Below are positions 1 through 10,630 of a stretch of DNA of 64,000 bases, one piece after another. Location: the NCBI GenBank assembly GCA_020726505.1, contig JAHLEZ010000007.1, positions 2,728,001-2,792,000 of the forward strand. Direction: 5' to 3'. How positions within the stretch are numbered: the first letter of the stretch is position 1; every line of letters begins with the position of its first letter. Origin of the DNA: Leptodontidium sp. MPI-SDFR-AT-0119. Its lineage: Eukaryota; Ascomycota; Leotiomycetes; Helotiales; Leptodontidiaceae. The translations under genes and the position numbers were made by a program. The notes under the pieces are model-generated. The model was not told the DNA's origin. It searched no databases and worked only from the letters and a program-made list of their open reading frames with translations.

Positions 1-499
1 AGTTACGGCAGTACTACTAAACTATAGACGTAATTCCATGCCACTAGTACTAAGAAGAGAGCATTTAGATCGTCTTCTTAACACCGGGGTACGCTATAGT
101 GACTCGATCATAGACCTCTCGTATAAGGAGAGTTCGGAGGTAATCGACATCGGGGACTAAGAGGCGGCCGTCGTAGAGCAAGAGGTCACCCTCTAGGCTG
201 AGTTTACCTAGAGAGTCTAATATAGCTTGTTTACGTAGAGCCTATAGGGAAGGAGTAGTGCGATTAGCTTCTAGGATTTGCTATACGACGGAGAATGTTA
301 GTGTGAAGGCAGCGAGCTCAACGTCGGCCACTAGCGCGTCGGCGTCGTCAGGCGGCCGCAACTCTATAGACAGCAAGCTAAGGTCAACTTGATCTTAGCG
401 TAAGAGTTGTTAAAGGCGTTAAGTCTTCTTCGTAGAGTTCTGTTAATCTAACTCGTCTAACTTGCGGGAAAGTGCGTCCGCTAGGGGGTTATAGATTCT

Positions 500-1745
500 A
501 GGGCGGTACGTAATCATGAAATTATAGTCCGCTAAAAGCTTTACCTATCGTGCTTGTCTAGCATTCAATTACTTAGAGGTCATAAAGTATTCCAAGGCCT
601 TGTGGTCTGTCACGACACGGACTTAGTGGGGGGCTCTTGCTAACTCAGCACGCTAGTGCCCAAAGGATCTAATGATGGCTAGCATCTCTTTGTCGTGCAC
701 TACGTAGTTGAGCTCAGTAAGTAACATAGTCTTTAAAAAGAAAGTAACGGGGAACTAGTCGTCGCCGTATTATTAGGAAAGGACTCCGGCCACAATACCA
801 TCACTAGCATCCGTCTCTAAGAGGCAGGGTAAATCCTGTCGGTAGTGTCTCAAGAGAGGTGCGGACGTAAGAGTGTGTTTTAGGAGGTCGAAGGCGTCTT
901 CGCACTCTGCGGTAAAGCGGAAGGGAACGTTGTTCTTAGTTAGTTGAATAAGAGGTTTCGCTATAATGCTATAGTCGCAGATAAATCTCCAGTAGAAGTT
1001 ACAAAAACCAAGGAAGGACTACACACCTTTGACAGAGCTAGGGTAAGTCTACTCACAAACGACAAAGACCTTCTCGGGATCAACTTCTAGGCTAGAAGTT
1101 AATATAATAAATCCTAAGTACTTAGTTTGTGTTACTTTAAACTCACACTTCTTTAGGTCGGCTTATAGCCCAGCGTTATTAAGGCGTTAAAGTACTTTTC
1201 TAACGTGGAGCTAGTGTTGTAAGAGGTCCTTAAAGTATATAAGAATGTCGTCTAAGTACGCTATACAGAAATCATCAAGGTAATTAAAGAGAATATCGTT
1301 TATATAGCGCTAGTAAGTGGCAGGGCCATTAGTTAGGCCAAATAGAAGAACTTTGCACTTATATACGCCGTACCTCGTGCGGAAGGTAATATACTCCTCT
1401 AATGTTAGGTCCATTCGGATTCGGTGAAAAGCTTGACGAATGTCCAATTTGGTAAAGATGTGAGTATTAATTATGTGAGCTAGGGTCTCATCAATCAGAG
1501 GGAGGGGGTATCGGTCCTTCTAAGTGAGGGAATTCAGCACCCAAAAGTCGATACATAACCGCAAGGAGCTATTCGGCTTCTTGACAAAGAGAATAGGGGC
1601 AGCGAATAGTACTTAAGACGGCTTAATAAATCCTTTGTCTAAGTTATCCGTGATATATTCCTTAACAGCCTCAAGTTCTTTAGTCGACATCTTATATAAT
1701 GGCGAATACTTAAGTGCTTTCTCACCCTCTCTTTTTAGCTCAATT
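500..1745 (-). pseudogene. gypsy reverse transcriptase and RNase H remnant
   Basis: The minus-strand translation shows a run of RT motifs: ILFVKKPNSSLRLCIDF near 1545-1600, LLFGLTNGPATY near 1325-1360, and the catalytic YLDD box near 1255-1290, which appears twice in tandem-like form ([15 protein letters not shown]). Further along, the RNase H start ETDASDGIVAGVLS lies near 775-815 and the TDHKALEYF motif near 590-620. Stops interrupt every segment, mostly replacing Gln or Trp. This is the catalytic core of a chromovirus-like Ty3/gypsy Pol. The protein is dead but the family call is secure. Confidence 0.88.
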
Positions 1746-3479
1746 TTGTGATCGTACGAGTAGTAAGGGGGGAGAATATTACTTTCTACCTTAAAGAATA
1801 CGTGAGTCTAATCAGTGTATTCTAGGGGAATCATTAGCTTAATGTTTAGCTCTTAAATAAAGAGTGCAAACTACATAGCTAACTAGCGACGGTGAGTGAG
1901 TTTGACAGTCAGGGCTAATATGGCAGCGGCTTTCTCTCGCTCTTAGTTTCTTTAATTAATTAGAACATTAATCTCTTAAAGAGTTACTATGAATATCTTA
2001 TCTTTAGACTTCCGTTTCATCAATATATAGAACGCTGCGGCGCTAATCGAGAAGATCTCAACGATTGGACGTCGACGAGCTTTCCTACGTCGCTTTATAA
2101 TCGGTAACTCATCTCGTAGTTAAGGAGAAGAAGTTAGGGAAGGAGGAGCTTTTATAGTCGAGTCGTGTGCGAGAGAGAGCTACATTTACATCTTCCGAAG
2201 TAAATTAACGTAGTCCTTAGTATATGTTCTACGCGTGGAAGGAGCGAATTAGGGGGAGTCAGTCTAGTCTCGAGGGTATAAAAGCTCGGCGGTTCCGCTC
2301 TCTAGCTCAGCAACTTCCATTCGGGCCAGTTTAGTTAGGATGTATATATTGTCCAGTCGTGGGGACTATTATATATATTAATTAGGCTAATTATTCAATA
2401 TACTTCCTAGCTAAGGTAAAGGACTATTAGTAACAGAGTGCGCGCCCTCTCTAGGCTTTATTACATGTCGCACTTATGAATGCGAGAGCTCTACGGTACA
2501 CGGAGGGTTAACAACAGAGGTAGGTTTAACAGTAGTGCTAGTATCGGGGATTAACTAAGGGCGATACTATACACCTAAAAGGCGCGGATCTAAGCATTTC
2601 TAACTCTCGGAGATTAACATAGAATTCATTATTAGCGCAACTTCTCCAATTAACACAGCGACGCGGCCACTTCCAGAGGCTACCACATATTTCGAAACGA
2701 AGTATCTATTAAAAGGTGTAATAAGAGAAAAAAGTAAGGAATACGTAAGGGGTTTTATACCTAAAACAAAAAGGAAAGAAGAAGTAGACGAAGTGCTAAG
2801 TATAAGAGAGATAAGGGGGTGAATTTCCTCTACTAGCGCCGTGGGCTCGATTCCAGGGGGGTATAAATTCTCGACTCCACACTTTTAGTATAACTATAGC
2901 GGATTTCCCTGATCTTTCTTTCTACGACCTACGGTGGTTCCGTGGTTAGAGATTGGCTGTAGGTGTAGGCTCGACAACTGTGTATCCGTAGAATTGGCAT
3001 CTTCGGCATCCGATATAATTCGATTATATTACGCGAGATACCGGGTTTGATTTTCTATTAATATAATCGCTAGTTTTCTAGACTTGGCAACAGTCGAGGG
3101 ATTGACAGTAATAGGTTCTAAGGTTGTTGAGAAAGTAGGGGAGTAACTAGCGTGCATGTCGAAATTTGACTTGGCGCGCCGGCTAGAATTAGCCATAGAA
3201 TCGTCTTATAGCGGGCTACTATAATTACTATAACACGAAGTCGTAGACTCTAAGCAAATAGCAGGTCTAAATATTCTACAAGTCCTTACTTCGGCGGTTA
3301 CTGATTCTAATAGAGTTTCCAAGGTATTTATACCTAGCGCGGGAAGTAGGGGTAAGTTAGCTATCAAAGTCGACTCAATAAATTAAGTATTATAGTAGTT
3401 CCAAAATTCACGCAACTTAACGTCTTTACGCTCGGCGTCGCGCTAGTAGCGTTAGTGAATCTTATATACACGTAAGTCT

Positions 3480-3860
3480 CGGACCTTAATTAGTTTACTA
3501 TAACTTACTATTAGAGGGTAGTCTAATAGCCAAATAAGCCGTCGTTTGGCAGCATCTAAGAGCACTTCGTGATATTCTAGCCATGACCTTCCAATAATTA
3601 CTCTATAGTTTCCTAAGTAAGTAATTAAGAAAGGAGTAAATAACTATAAACGCTTATTGACTATCAAATTCAACGTAGTATAGTAGCTAATAGTCTAGCC
3701 AGTTCGACCATCAAATCCTTTAACAGGGACAAGTGAAGGCAGTAAGTGAATTAAAGGTTTCAAGAAGAAAGAAAGAGACTTTAAAAGAGAGTAATTAATA
3801 AAACAATAACTATTAGCTCCAGAATCAAAAAGTGCGGGCAGCTTATACGTGAGTCTATTC
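3480..3860 (-). pseudogene. gypsy aspartic protease remnant
   Basis: A minus-strand frame reads ALFDSGANSYCFINYSLL around 3785-3845, which contains the DSGA catalytic signature of retroviral-type aspartic proteases, lying between gag-like and RT sequence as expected. Flanking sequence degenerates quickly through stops. Confidence 0.75.
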
Positions 3861-5450
3861 TTAGAAAGAGCGATGTGGGTAGTGAGTGCTAGTCCGCCAA
3901 GAAGCTTCGTAAGGTCAAGATGTCACATATCTCATACCATGCCTAAGAAGGAGCCTTTTCTTAAGCTAAGTCTTTTGCTTATAGAGTAAGTTCCTCCACT
4001 AGCAAGTTGTCGTCGTCTATAGCTTAACTATCAGACATAGGACCGCCGTCGTCGGCGCCTACCTCCATCTCGTTAACACGGGAGGCATAACCACGACTAG
4101 GGGGCCGTTAGGCGAAATACCGTGGGGCATTCGTTAGTGTTTAGGCACGAGGTGTGTCGGCTCGTGTAGAGATTTATTAACCTAGGGGCTGACTAGTCTC
4201 TCGTCTCTAGGACGAAAAAGTAGTAAAAGCTTAAAGTGACTTTCCCGTAGTCCCTAAAGAGATATTGACTTAAGACCGGGGGTAAGAATTTATACCTATC
4301 GCTGAGGGGCCAAAGCGACTAGCGTAAATAATATTCTCCACGATCTGTCCTTAGTCCTCAGCTTAAACTACTTCTACATACTCTTCCAGAGTTCTAGCTC
4401 TCTAATACTCATAAAACAGTTATTTACGTAGGCGGGATAAGAGCTTGTCCTGTAAGTCCATTTTAAGGATTGACTTATTAGTTACGCCGCCTTAGCTAGC
4501 AAGAATTCTGAACTATTAGTAAAAGTCCCAAAAGGTTTATCCTACGGCTTTCATCTTTAACGTGGAGTAAAGGTTACGCGCTGTCTATTACTTATAGAGG
4601 TTAATCAAGAATTTGACTACTTAGTCAACTAAGTCAAGCGCATCCGCTAGGTTTCCGTCTTCGTTAAGCGTCGGGGATAAGAAGGAGGGTTCTAAGAACG
4701 TGCGAGCTGTTCCTTCTATTTATGCAAGTAACCAGTCCTTCCAGTAGTCGTCGTCGACGAAGTATTCGTCGTACTAGCGCAGGGCGTTCTAGACCTAGAC
4801 TTCCTATAAACGTGGACTATAATCGACGCTGTCTAAAAGCTTATCGTTTAGGTTAGGAATCTTCTCGATTTGTGAGGCCGTAAACATCTAGGACAACCTA
4901 GGGAAAGAGGGGGAACGACGACGTGGGATGCGAGGAAGTCAGTAACCGTCATTACTATCGTCGTCTAGTGGTCTACTAAGATTAGGAGCACTTTATACTT
5001 TACCTTTGCCTTTGTCTAGCTTAGGGGCAGGAGTTTTCTTAATTAAGGGATAAAGGGGTGTGTCCCCTTCTTAGAAAGTTATAGATCTTAGGGCAGGTCT
5101 GCGTAATAGAGGCTCGTCGGTCGTCTGTCGTTATTATTAAAGAGACAGCTTCAACTGCTGGTTCTCTATACGACTCTCCGCGAGCTGCTCTTCCAAAATG
5201 CGAAGTCGGCTTTCTTATAGTGTCTCTCCTATATATGTCCTTACAGGCTCTACACTACTCCCTGGCGTATTAGTAGAAGTATTAACTATAGGATTGTTAA
5301 TATCAAGAGAGTCAAGTAAGGGGACGGAAGAAGAGGCAAACGACATATCGACGTCGTCTACAGCGAGTCGCTTTACTAGAAGAGGGACGACTTTCGGCTT
5401 AAGTTAGCGAGTTAGAGGGAGAGGTCCAGCGAAGAGGGGGTTTCGACTTC

Positions 5451-6905
5451 GTCGTGTAGAGGCAGAAGTCAGGGAGGAGAATAAGGGTAATAGTAGCGAA
5501 GTGGATGTTAACTTCGCTATTAGTAAGAGTTTTAATACTACCATTCGTCAAGCTACAAAGCTTAGTATAGGCCTTTCCTATATTTGAGCTTTTGGGTCGT
5601 AACTACTCACAGGAGAATTAAGGGGCGAGGGATATTTACTGTCTTCCTAGACGTAAAGAAAAGAGTTATAAATAATGTGACGCTTGCCCTAAAAAGACGG
5701 CAGTCACGTGTAACTGACGCCTCATATATCAACACAAGAGACATATGACGATACTAAGCATTAACTTAGAATCTACAACTACAGAGGAAAGAAGGTAAGG
5801 AAAGAAGAAGTCTATATACAAGGGGTTGGTATACCTAGCACTATAGTAATCTCGGTACGTCCCGATCGGGCAGTACTAAGTGGAGCCGGTGGAAATGAGG
5901 CTCTAGACAGCGACAGTCGTCACAAAGATATTTTATCTCGCTTAGCCTTAGAGCCTCAAAATTATTTCTAAAAAAAAAATTTAAAAGTCAACATTTTCGA
6001 AAAATATTTAATATAAAATACGTGCAAGGCTTATTGGAATCAATCCCCCTGATTAGATTTTTTTTAGCTTGTAAAAAAGTGAGTCTTTTACCCTTTATAA
6101 AAAAAGGGACTATTTTTTTTTAAAACTTTTTTTATATAAAATTAAAAATGATTAGTTACTTAATAAATTTTAAAAAGTGAATGTTTAAATAAGCTTTTAA
6201 GAGTTATTTACAGCTTTCAAATAAAAAAGATTTTTTATTTTCTCCACTTTAAAAATTTACCATGTTTAATGCGGTCCAACTGTAGTCTCTATAAGAAGAT
6301 ATATTTATTATTAATTAGTTTATTAAGTATGATTATAATTAAAGGGGTTTTATTATATTAGTCTTAAATCTAATATCTCTTAATTACTTTCTTATATATT
6401 AACTTATATAAAATAAGTTTATTAATAATCTAATAATCTAGATTAAGCAAGATTTACTACTTTAAATCTAATCTTACATTTTTAAATTTTTTACTAATCT
6501 AGTCTAATCTAATCTAATCTACTACTCTAGATTACTACTCAAGTAGTAGATTAGAAATTTATCACACTGTCCCTTTCTGGCTCCCTCTGTGCAGCGAGTC
6601 TCAAGGGCAAAGTGGTCTTAGACGGACCGTCTGAGAGATGACGGTACTGACCCGCTAAGCATCAGGGGAATAGAATAGGGAGGATCAAGATCATCATATA
6701 GTATAGGTTCACTCTACCAAAAGTATTTAAGAAGCTGTATGAGCAAAGTGTGTACGGTCACGAGCGTGAAGGTTGGTGTAATTAGATATATTTGATATAT
6801 CCTAAGAATTTCCCTAATAACCTCCCTCCAACTAGTAATCAAACACTAAGATCCTCTCCCTCTCGGTAGTACGGTCTCGCAGACGCGATGTGAACAAGAT
6901 TAAGC
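5451..6905. other. AT-rich non-coding stretch
   Basis: No credible gene is visible. From about 5940 to 6560 the DNA is strongly AT-rich with A and T runs and stop codons in every frame, consistent with heavily mutated repeat DNA. A pentanucleotide-like aatct/ctaat run occupies about 6494-6520. From 6560 the base composition returns to normal with no recognised coding motif before the chromodomain gene. The 5' LTR of the neighbouring gypsy element should lie in the left part of this interval but its ends were not recognised. Confidence 0.6.
6514..6554. repeat. perfect 12-bp inverted repeat
   Basis: The arms ctaatctactac (6514-6525) and gtagtagattag (6543-6554) are exact reverse complements separated by 17 bp, at the edge of the AT-rich block. 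It may be a terminal inverted repeat of a degraded element or a chance product of the local ctaat repeat. Confidence 0.6.
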
Positions 6906-7545
6906 TCATGCAGTTGCGGAATTATAAGCCGCTACAAGGTCCTCATGTATATCGTCCTCATTAACCCACTCATTGTACTCGTCTGACCACCCTTGCCACT
7001 TGACCCAGTATTGGGCAACCATTCTCTTGCGCCTGCCCTTCCCGCGCGGGACAACTTGCCTTCCTAACAATCGCTCAATGGTGTACTGACCATCATCCGG
7101 GGTTACGGCAGGTGGCCCAGGCTCTTGAACGGATTGTTTGCGAGACGGCAGACACTCCGGGGCGCGAGGTTCTGTGAACGGCTCTCTGGTGTTGCCTATG
7201 ATATCGTTTCTCGTGGTCGATGTAATTGTGCTTGGGAGGTCGGAGGAAGATGTATTTCTCGTAAGGGCAGTCTAGATGCCTGTTTAAGATTAGCCAAGCT
7301 GTACAAGCTCTAGGAGACAGCTCCAACCTACCTCGACTGCCATCACATCGTGGTAAGCCGCCAATACTCAGATCGCCACTTGGGATATCTCGATGCCCTT
7401 GCTGGACGGCTTCGCAGATCAGGATTGTATCCGCCAAGTCCCCTTCCGGCTCCGTTCTCGGCAGTGTCTCTCCAAGAGCGGGAAGATCGCCTTCATCGCC
7501 ACTGTCGTTAATCGTGAGGCGCGGAGCTTCTAAATCCGAGTCAGA
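6906..7545 (-). CDS. small chromodomain protein (5' structure unresolved)
   Basis: The last exon (7271 down to 6906, stop TGA at 6906-6908) ends in a chromodomain: YTIERLLG opens it, VAQYWVKWQGW is the central aromatic strand, and DEYNEWVNEDD follows. This matches the family pattern of a strand, an xVKWxGw motif and an acidic/aromatic helix start. Chromodomains bind methylated histone tails, so a nuclear role is likely. A 60-bp intron at 7272-7331 has a good donor (GTAGGT) and a CTAAT branch site 18 bp before the acceptor. The sequence upstream (7332-7545) is open and looks coding (acidic, Ser/Pro-rich) but in a frame that does not join cleanly to the chromodomain frame, so the start is not fixed. 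It is not obviously part of the neighbouring gypsy element, whose pol points away from it. Confidence 0.65.
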
Positions 7546-8223
7546 GATCTATTCAGCAAATGTTAATTAATCGACACGTACCCTGAGTTGTGACTACATC
7601 CCGAAGAGAGTATCCGCCGCCTAAGGGATACGCGTGCTCTCCACTTGAACGGGTGGCACAGTTGGTTGAGGGAGGAGGCGAGGATCAATCTGGAGGAGTG
7701 TGTCAATGCACAGTGGCGGCGTCTTGTATGCTTGCCGTCCCTGTCGCATTCGGAGGGAAGTCGTCACCGGAACTCGAGCACGGCGTCGTCGCAGGTGTGG
7801 TGAGATCCGTGCTGCTGGGCTCAAGGTCCGCAACCGAATAATTCACAAAGTCGCAATGCAGCGTGTCATTTGGAGGCTCTGACTTAATCCCGTGACATCC
7901 ATCCCGGTCAGGTTTAGGTTTCGGGCCAAGGGTAGCTCACGTGATCTCACGCCGCCGTCCATTTGCTCAGGCTGGCTCAGGCCCGGCCCAGGCCCGCTCA
8001 GCTTCGGCTTATGTCTGCTCAGGTCTGCTCACCCATCTCACAGACAGATATCGTCAACTTCGCGTTTATAATGTTGAACTAAAGTCATGTGTCCTTCGGG
8101 TGGAAATAGCACGTAAGGGATGTCAATCAAAAATTCATTTCTTATTGTGCATCGTTCAGAGCAAAGAATAACTTGAGTTGATTAGCAAGAAAATCTTAAC
8201 CATGACGATAGCTAGTAATCACG
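7546..8223. other. intergenic region with gctcag-rich segment
   Basis: No gene is supported. About 7960-8035 is a GC-rich imperfect repeat built on gctcag/ggctcagg. Overlapping open frames at 7590-7880 occur on both strands and none shows a recognisable motif. Confidence 0.5.
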
Positions 8224-10020
8224 TTATCCCAGCTCAATATTGCATCCTTCTGCGATAGACATCACTAAGGTTATTCTCTGCTTCTCTACGCCCGTAAGCT
8301 CAACCTTTTCTCCCGCTGGAAGCTTGATTATGGGAAATCTCTGAACGATACGAACTATCGTATATGCTGCTTCGACAAGTGCAAAATCCACTGATATTTG
8401 TCAGTCTCGAGTATGTTCCTATACGTTGAAAAGTAACACTCACTTCCAAGACAAATTCTCGGGCCGCCGTTGAAGGGCAGGTATCCCCATTTTGCGTTCG
8501 TCTCGTCATGGTTTAGCGGCATGTCTTCGTCCCAACGCTCCGGTCGAAACAACTCGGCATCTATACCATAGAGATCAGGACGTCGATGCATAGTATACAC
8601 GCTGTAAGCTACTGCGGTACCTTTAGGGACAAGAACTGGGGACTTTCTGTCAGGCCCACCACCTGTTGGGAGGATAGTTGTCCTCACGGTCGTACGGGTG
8701 TTAACTGGTACCGAAGGATAGAGTCGGAGAGCTGAACATGTCAATAACAGTAAACGTGTGTATGGTTTCAAGTTACGTTTGACTTACTCTCTTTGAGTAT
8801 GTTCTGGAGATATTTCATGTTTCGCAGGTCGCTTCGGGTCAATTCAGCGTTGCCTTGCGCGGCAATTTCTGACCTTAATTTCACCAACACGTTTGGATGT
8901 CTGACAAGCAGAAAGCTAGAGGAAAAGATTATTCAATGAGCTAGAGTGATGCATGATGGGAATTATACAAGGCCCATGAAAGTAGACAAGCAGTTGTGTC
9001 TCGTCCCGCAGTCAAAATATTGATGATTTGACTTCTAAGCACCGTGCGATCAGGCGTTTTTTCGCTCATTGCACGCAAGAAAACGTATTTTCCTTGGCCT
9101 TCGATAGAATCTTCCGCGAGGTTACGGTCGATAATCTTGTCGGCAAAATAATGAACTTTCTTGCACGTATCTCGGAACTTTTTTCCGTCAATTAGCCAGT
9201 AAAGATCGAGGAGGCGAAAACGCTTCGCAACATATTCCTGCGCAACGTTGAATGCTTCTGCAAAAGTGTCTTCGCCTGTTGACTCGGGCACTTTCAAACT
9301 CTCAATCGACTCGCCAAACAAGAATTCAGTCGTTACGTCAAGGGTCAAACGAAAAAAGAGCGGTTGGAGATCAATCACGCCGCCTTCTCTTGGTATCGCA
9401 TTTAATAGATTGTCGGTGGCATCTTTGAACATATTCAAGTCCGAGTATTCCTTAACGTGAAATTGCGGTCTTAACAATTCTCGTGATTACTTCCAGGCGT
9501 CCCCGTCTTGATTGAAAATCCCATCACCGAACATAGGAAATGTTATCTCTCTACGCGGACCTATTGCGAAATCTAGAACAAACGGTGAGAAAGATTAGTT
9601 CAAAGCCTCTGGCGTTAATCTGGAACTGACCTTTGAAATGGCTCGATAAGATGGCTTCCATGTTGGCGGGTTCAACAGTTCCAAATACTGGTGATCCAAG
9701 GAATACCTGCTCTAAGGTGTGGCCTGTCTGCCTAAAATGGAAAAGAAACAATTCCATGAGCCGCGATTCCGTGTTTGCCCTGAAAATCTGTTCCAGGCGA
9801 TCTACACCGAATGGTCTCTGGTTCTGTAGTCGCGGTGGTGGAAGACATTCGTGTTAGATTCCTAGGGCAATATCGGCCTGAATTGATTGTGTTAAAGTGG
9901 CAAATATAGATATAATCTTAATCAACGTACCCGACGTTCTTTCCGTCTGTTGTGTACATGATAGATGACTGGAAGTACCAGGTAGAATAATAGCAGTAAT
10001 CGAGAATAGAGGAGTTCCAT
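8224..10020 (-). pseudogene. CYP52-type cytochrome P450, complete exon structure with two in-frame TAA codons
   Basis: CYP52-clade enzymes are ER-anchored monooxygenases that hydroxylate alkanes and fatty acids at the terminal carbon. Six exons can be placed: 9931-10020, 9631-9877, 8969-9572, 8788-8915, 8444-8731 and 8224-8390, with introns of 53, 58, 53, 56 and 53 bp. They sum to 1524 nt (508 codons) with no frame break, the normal family length. Visible are an N-terminal hydrophobic anchor (residues 2-22), PPPRLQNQRPFG (from about 42), I-helix AGRDTT (about 301), the ExxR motif as ETLR at the exon 4/5 junction, FRPERW, and the heme loop [10 protein letters not shown] (about 443-452). Codons 38 (9854-9856) and 141 (9487-9489) are TAA, each one C-to-T step from CAA. 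The second falls in the conserved WKxSRELLRPQF block. Seen: structure and stops. Inferred: recent inactivation by RIP-like mutation. Confidence 0.9.
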
Positions 10021-10630
10021 CCTCGCCTTGACAATAGCAATATTGATATCGAGGGAGCTGAACTGTCTGTCGTGGCAACACTTGGGGGTGAGGGGGAAGG
10101 TTCAGCCTAAGCTCAGTGCTGTATCGGTTTAAATCTGGGAGGGAGGATAGGAAAGGAAAGGAAGAGTTCGTGAGAAATGGAAGAAGGAAGGCCGATGGCC
10201 AGTGGTTGGTGTGGCTAGCCCCTTGCGAGAGTCCACCTCACCCCTTACTTGGCTCCCGGTGGACCGATTAAGTGGCAGTCCGACCAAAACGCACCAAAAG
10301 TCGCCCGCAGCGAAGATAAAATATAGTTTGTTTGAAAAGTGCAACTTGTTAATTGGAACAGCTTGGTAAACATCTTCTTAGTAAATGTAATATTATGAAG
10401 TGGTTGTTGAGTAAGATATGCACGTTTTCTCTCTTGTTTTCTTGTCCTGGGAGGGCGACAATGGAAGCGTGCCATTCCATTCCAGACAGGATGTTCCATT
10501 TTTTGACTGCCCAGGTCAGGTGTCCTGCAAGTCATTTCCTGTCCTGTCCTGTCCTGTCCTGTCCTGCAACTGCAAGTGTATCAGCATCCCCCTAGTGCAC
10601 CACCGAGTGCAGTAGTGTGAATCCGTACTA
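10021..10630. other. P450 upstream region / intergenic
   Basis: This interval separates the P450 start from the 3' end of the NACHT-ankyrin gene, both on the minus strand. No gene is recognised. It holds the pentanucleotide microsatellite listed separately. Confidence 0.5.
10537..10566. repeat. (tcctg)6 microsatellite
   Basis: Six perfect copies of tcctg in tandem, followed by an imperfect one. Confidence 0.95.

Larger units (their letters stand above)
1..5450 (-). mobile_element. Ty3/gypsy LTR retrotransposon, 5' two-thirds, RIP-degraded
   Basis: Read on the minus strand the order is gag-like sequence (about 5400-4250), aspartic protease (about 3860-3480), reverse transcriptase (about 1740-960) and RNase H (about 870-500). 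That is the Ty3/gypsy order, with integrase expected beyond the left window edge. All frames are riddled with stops, most of them TAG or TAA where Gln or Trp is expected, and TA dinucleotides are abundant, as C-to-T change at CpA produces. No LTR could be delimited at the right end. The element cannot encode functional protein. Order and motifs are seen directly; RIP as the cause is inferred from the mutation type. Confidence 0.88.

Noticed and set aside
7590..7882. Plus-strand open frames of 60-83 codons
   Set aside because: Overlapping frames on both strands in GC-rich DNA, with no motifs or splice logic.
9475..9495. 21-nt GT-AG stretch to remove the second P450 stop
   Set aside because: Far too short to splice and it would delete the conserved SRELLR block.
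9487..9856. A-to-I RNA editing as rescue of the P450 TAA codons
   Set aside because: TAA would need two edits per codon to become TGG, and Trp does not fit either position. Genomic C-to-T is simpler.
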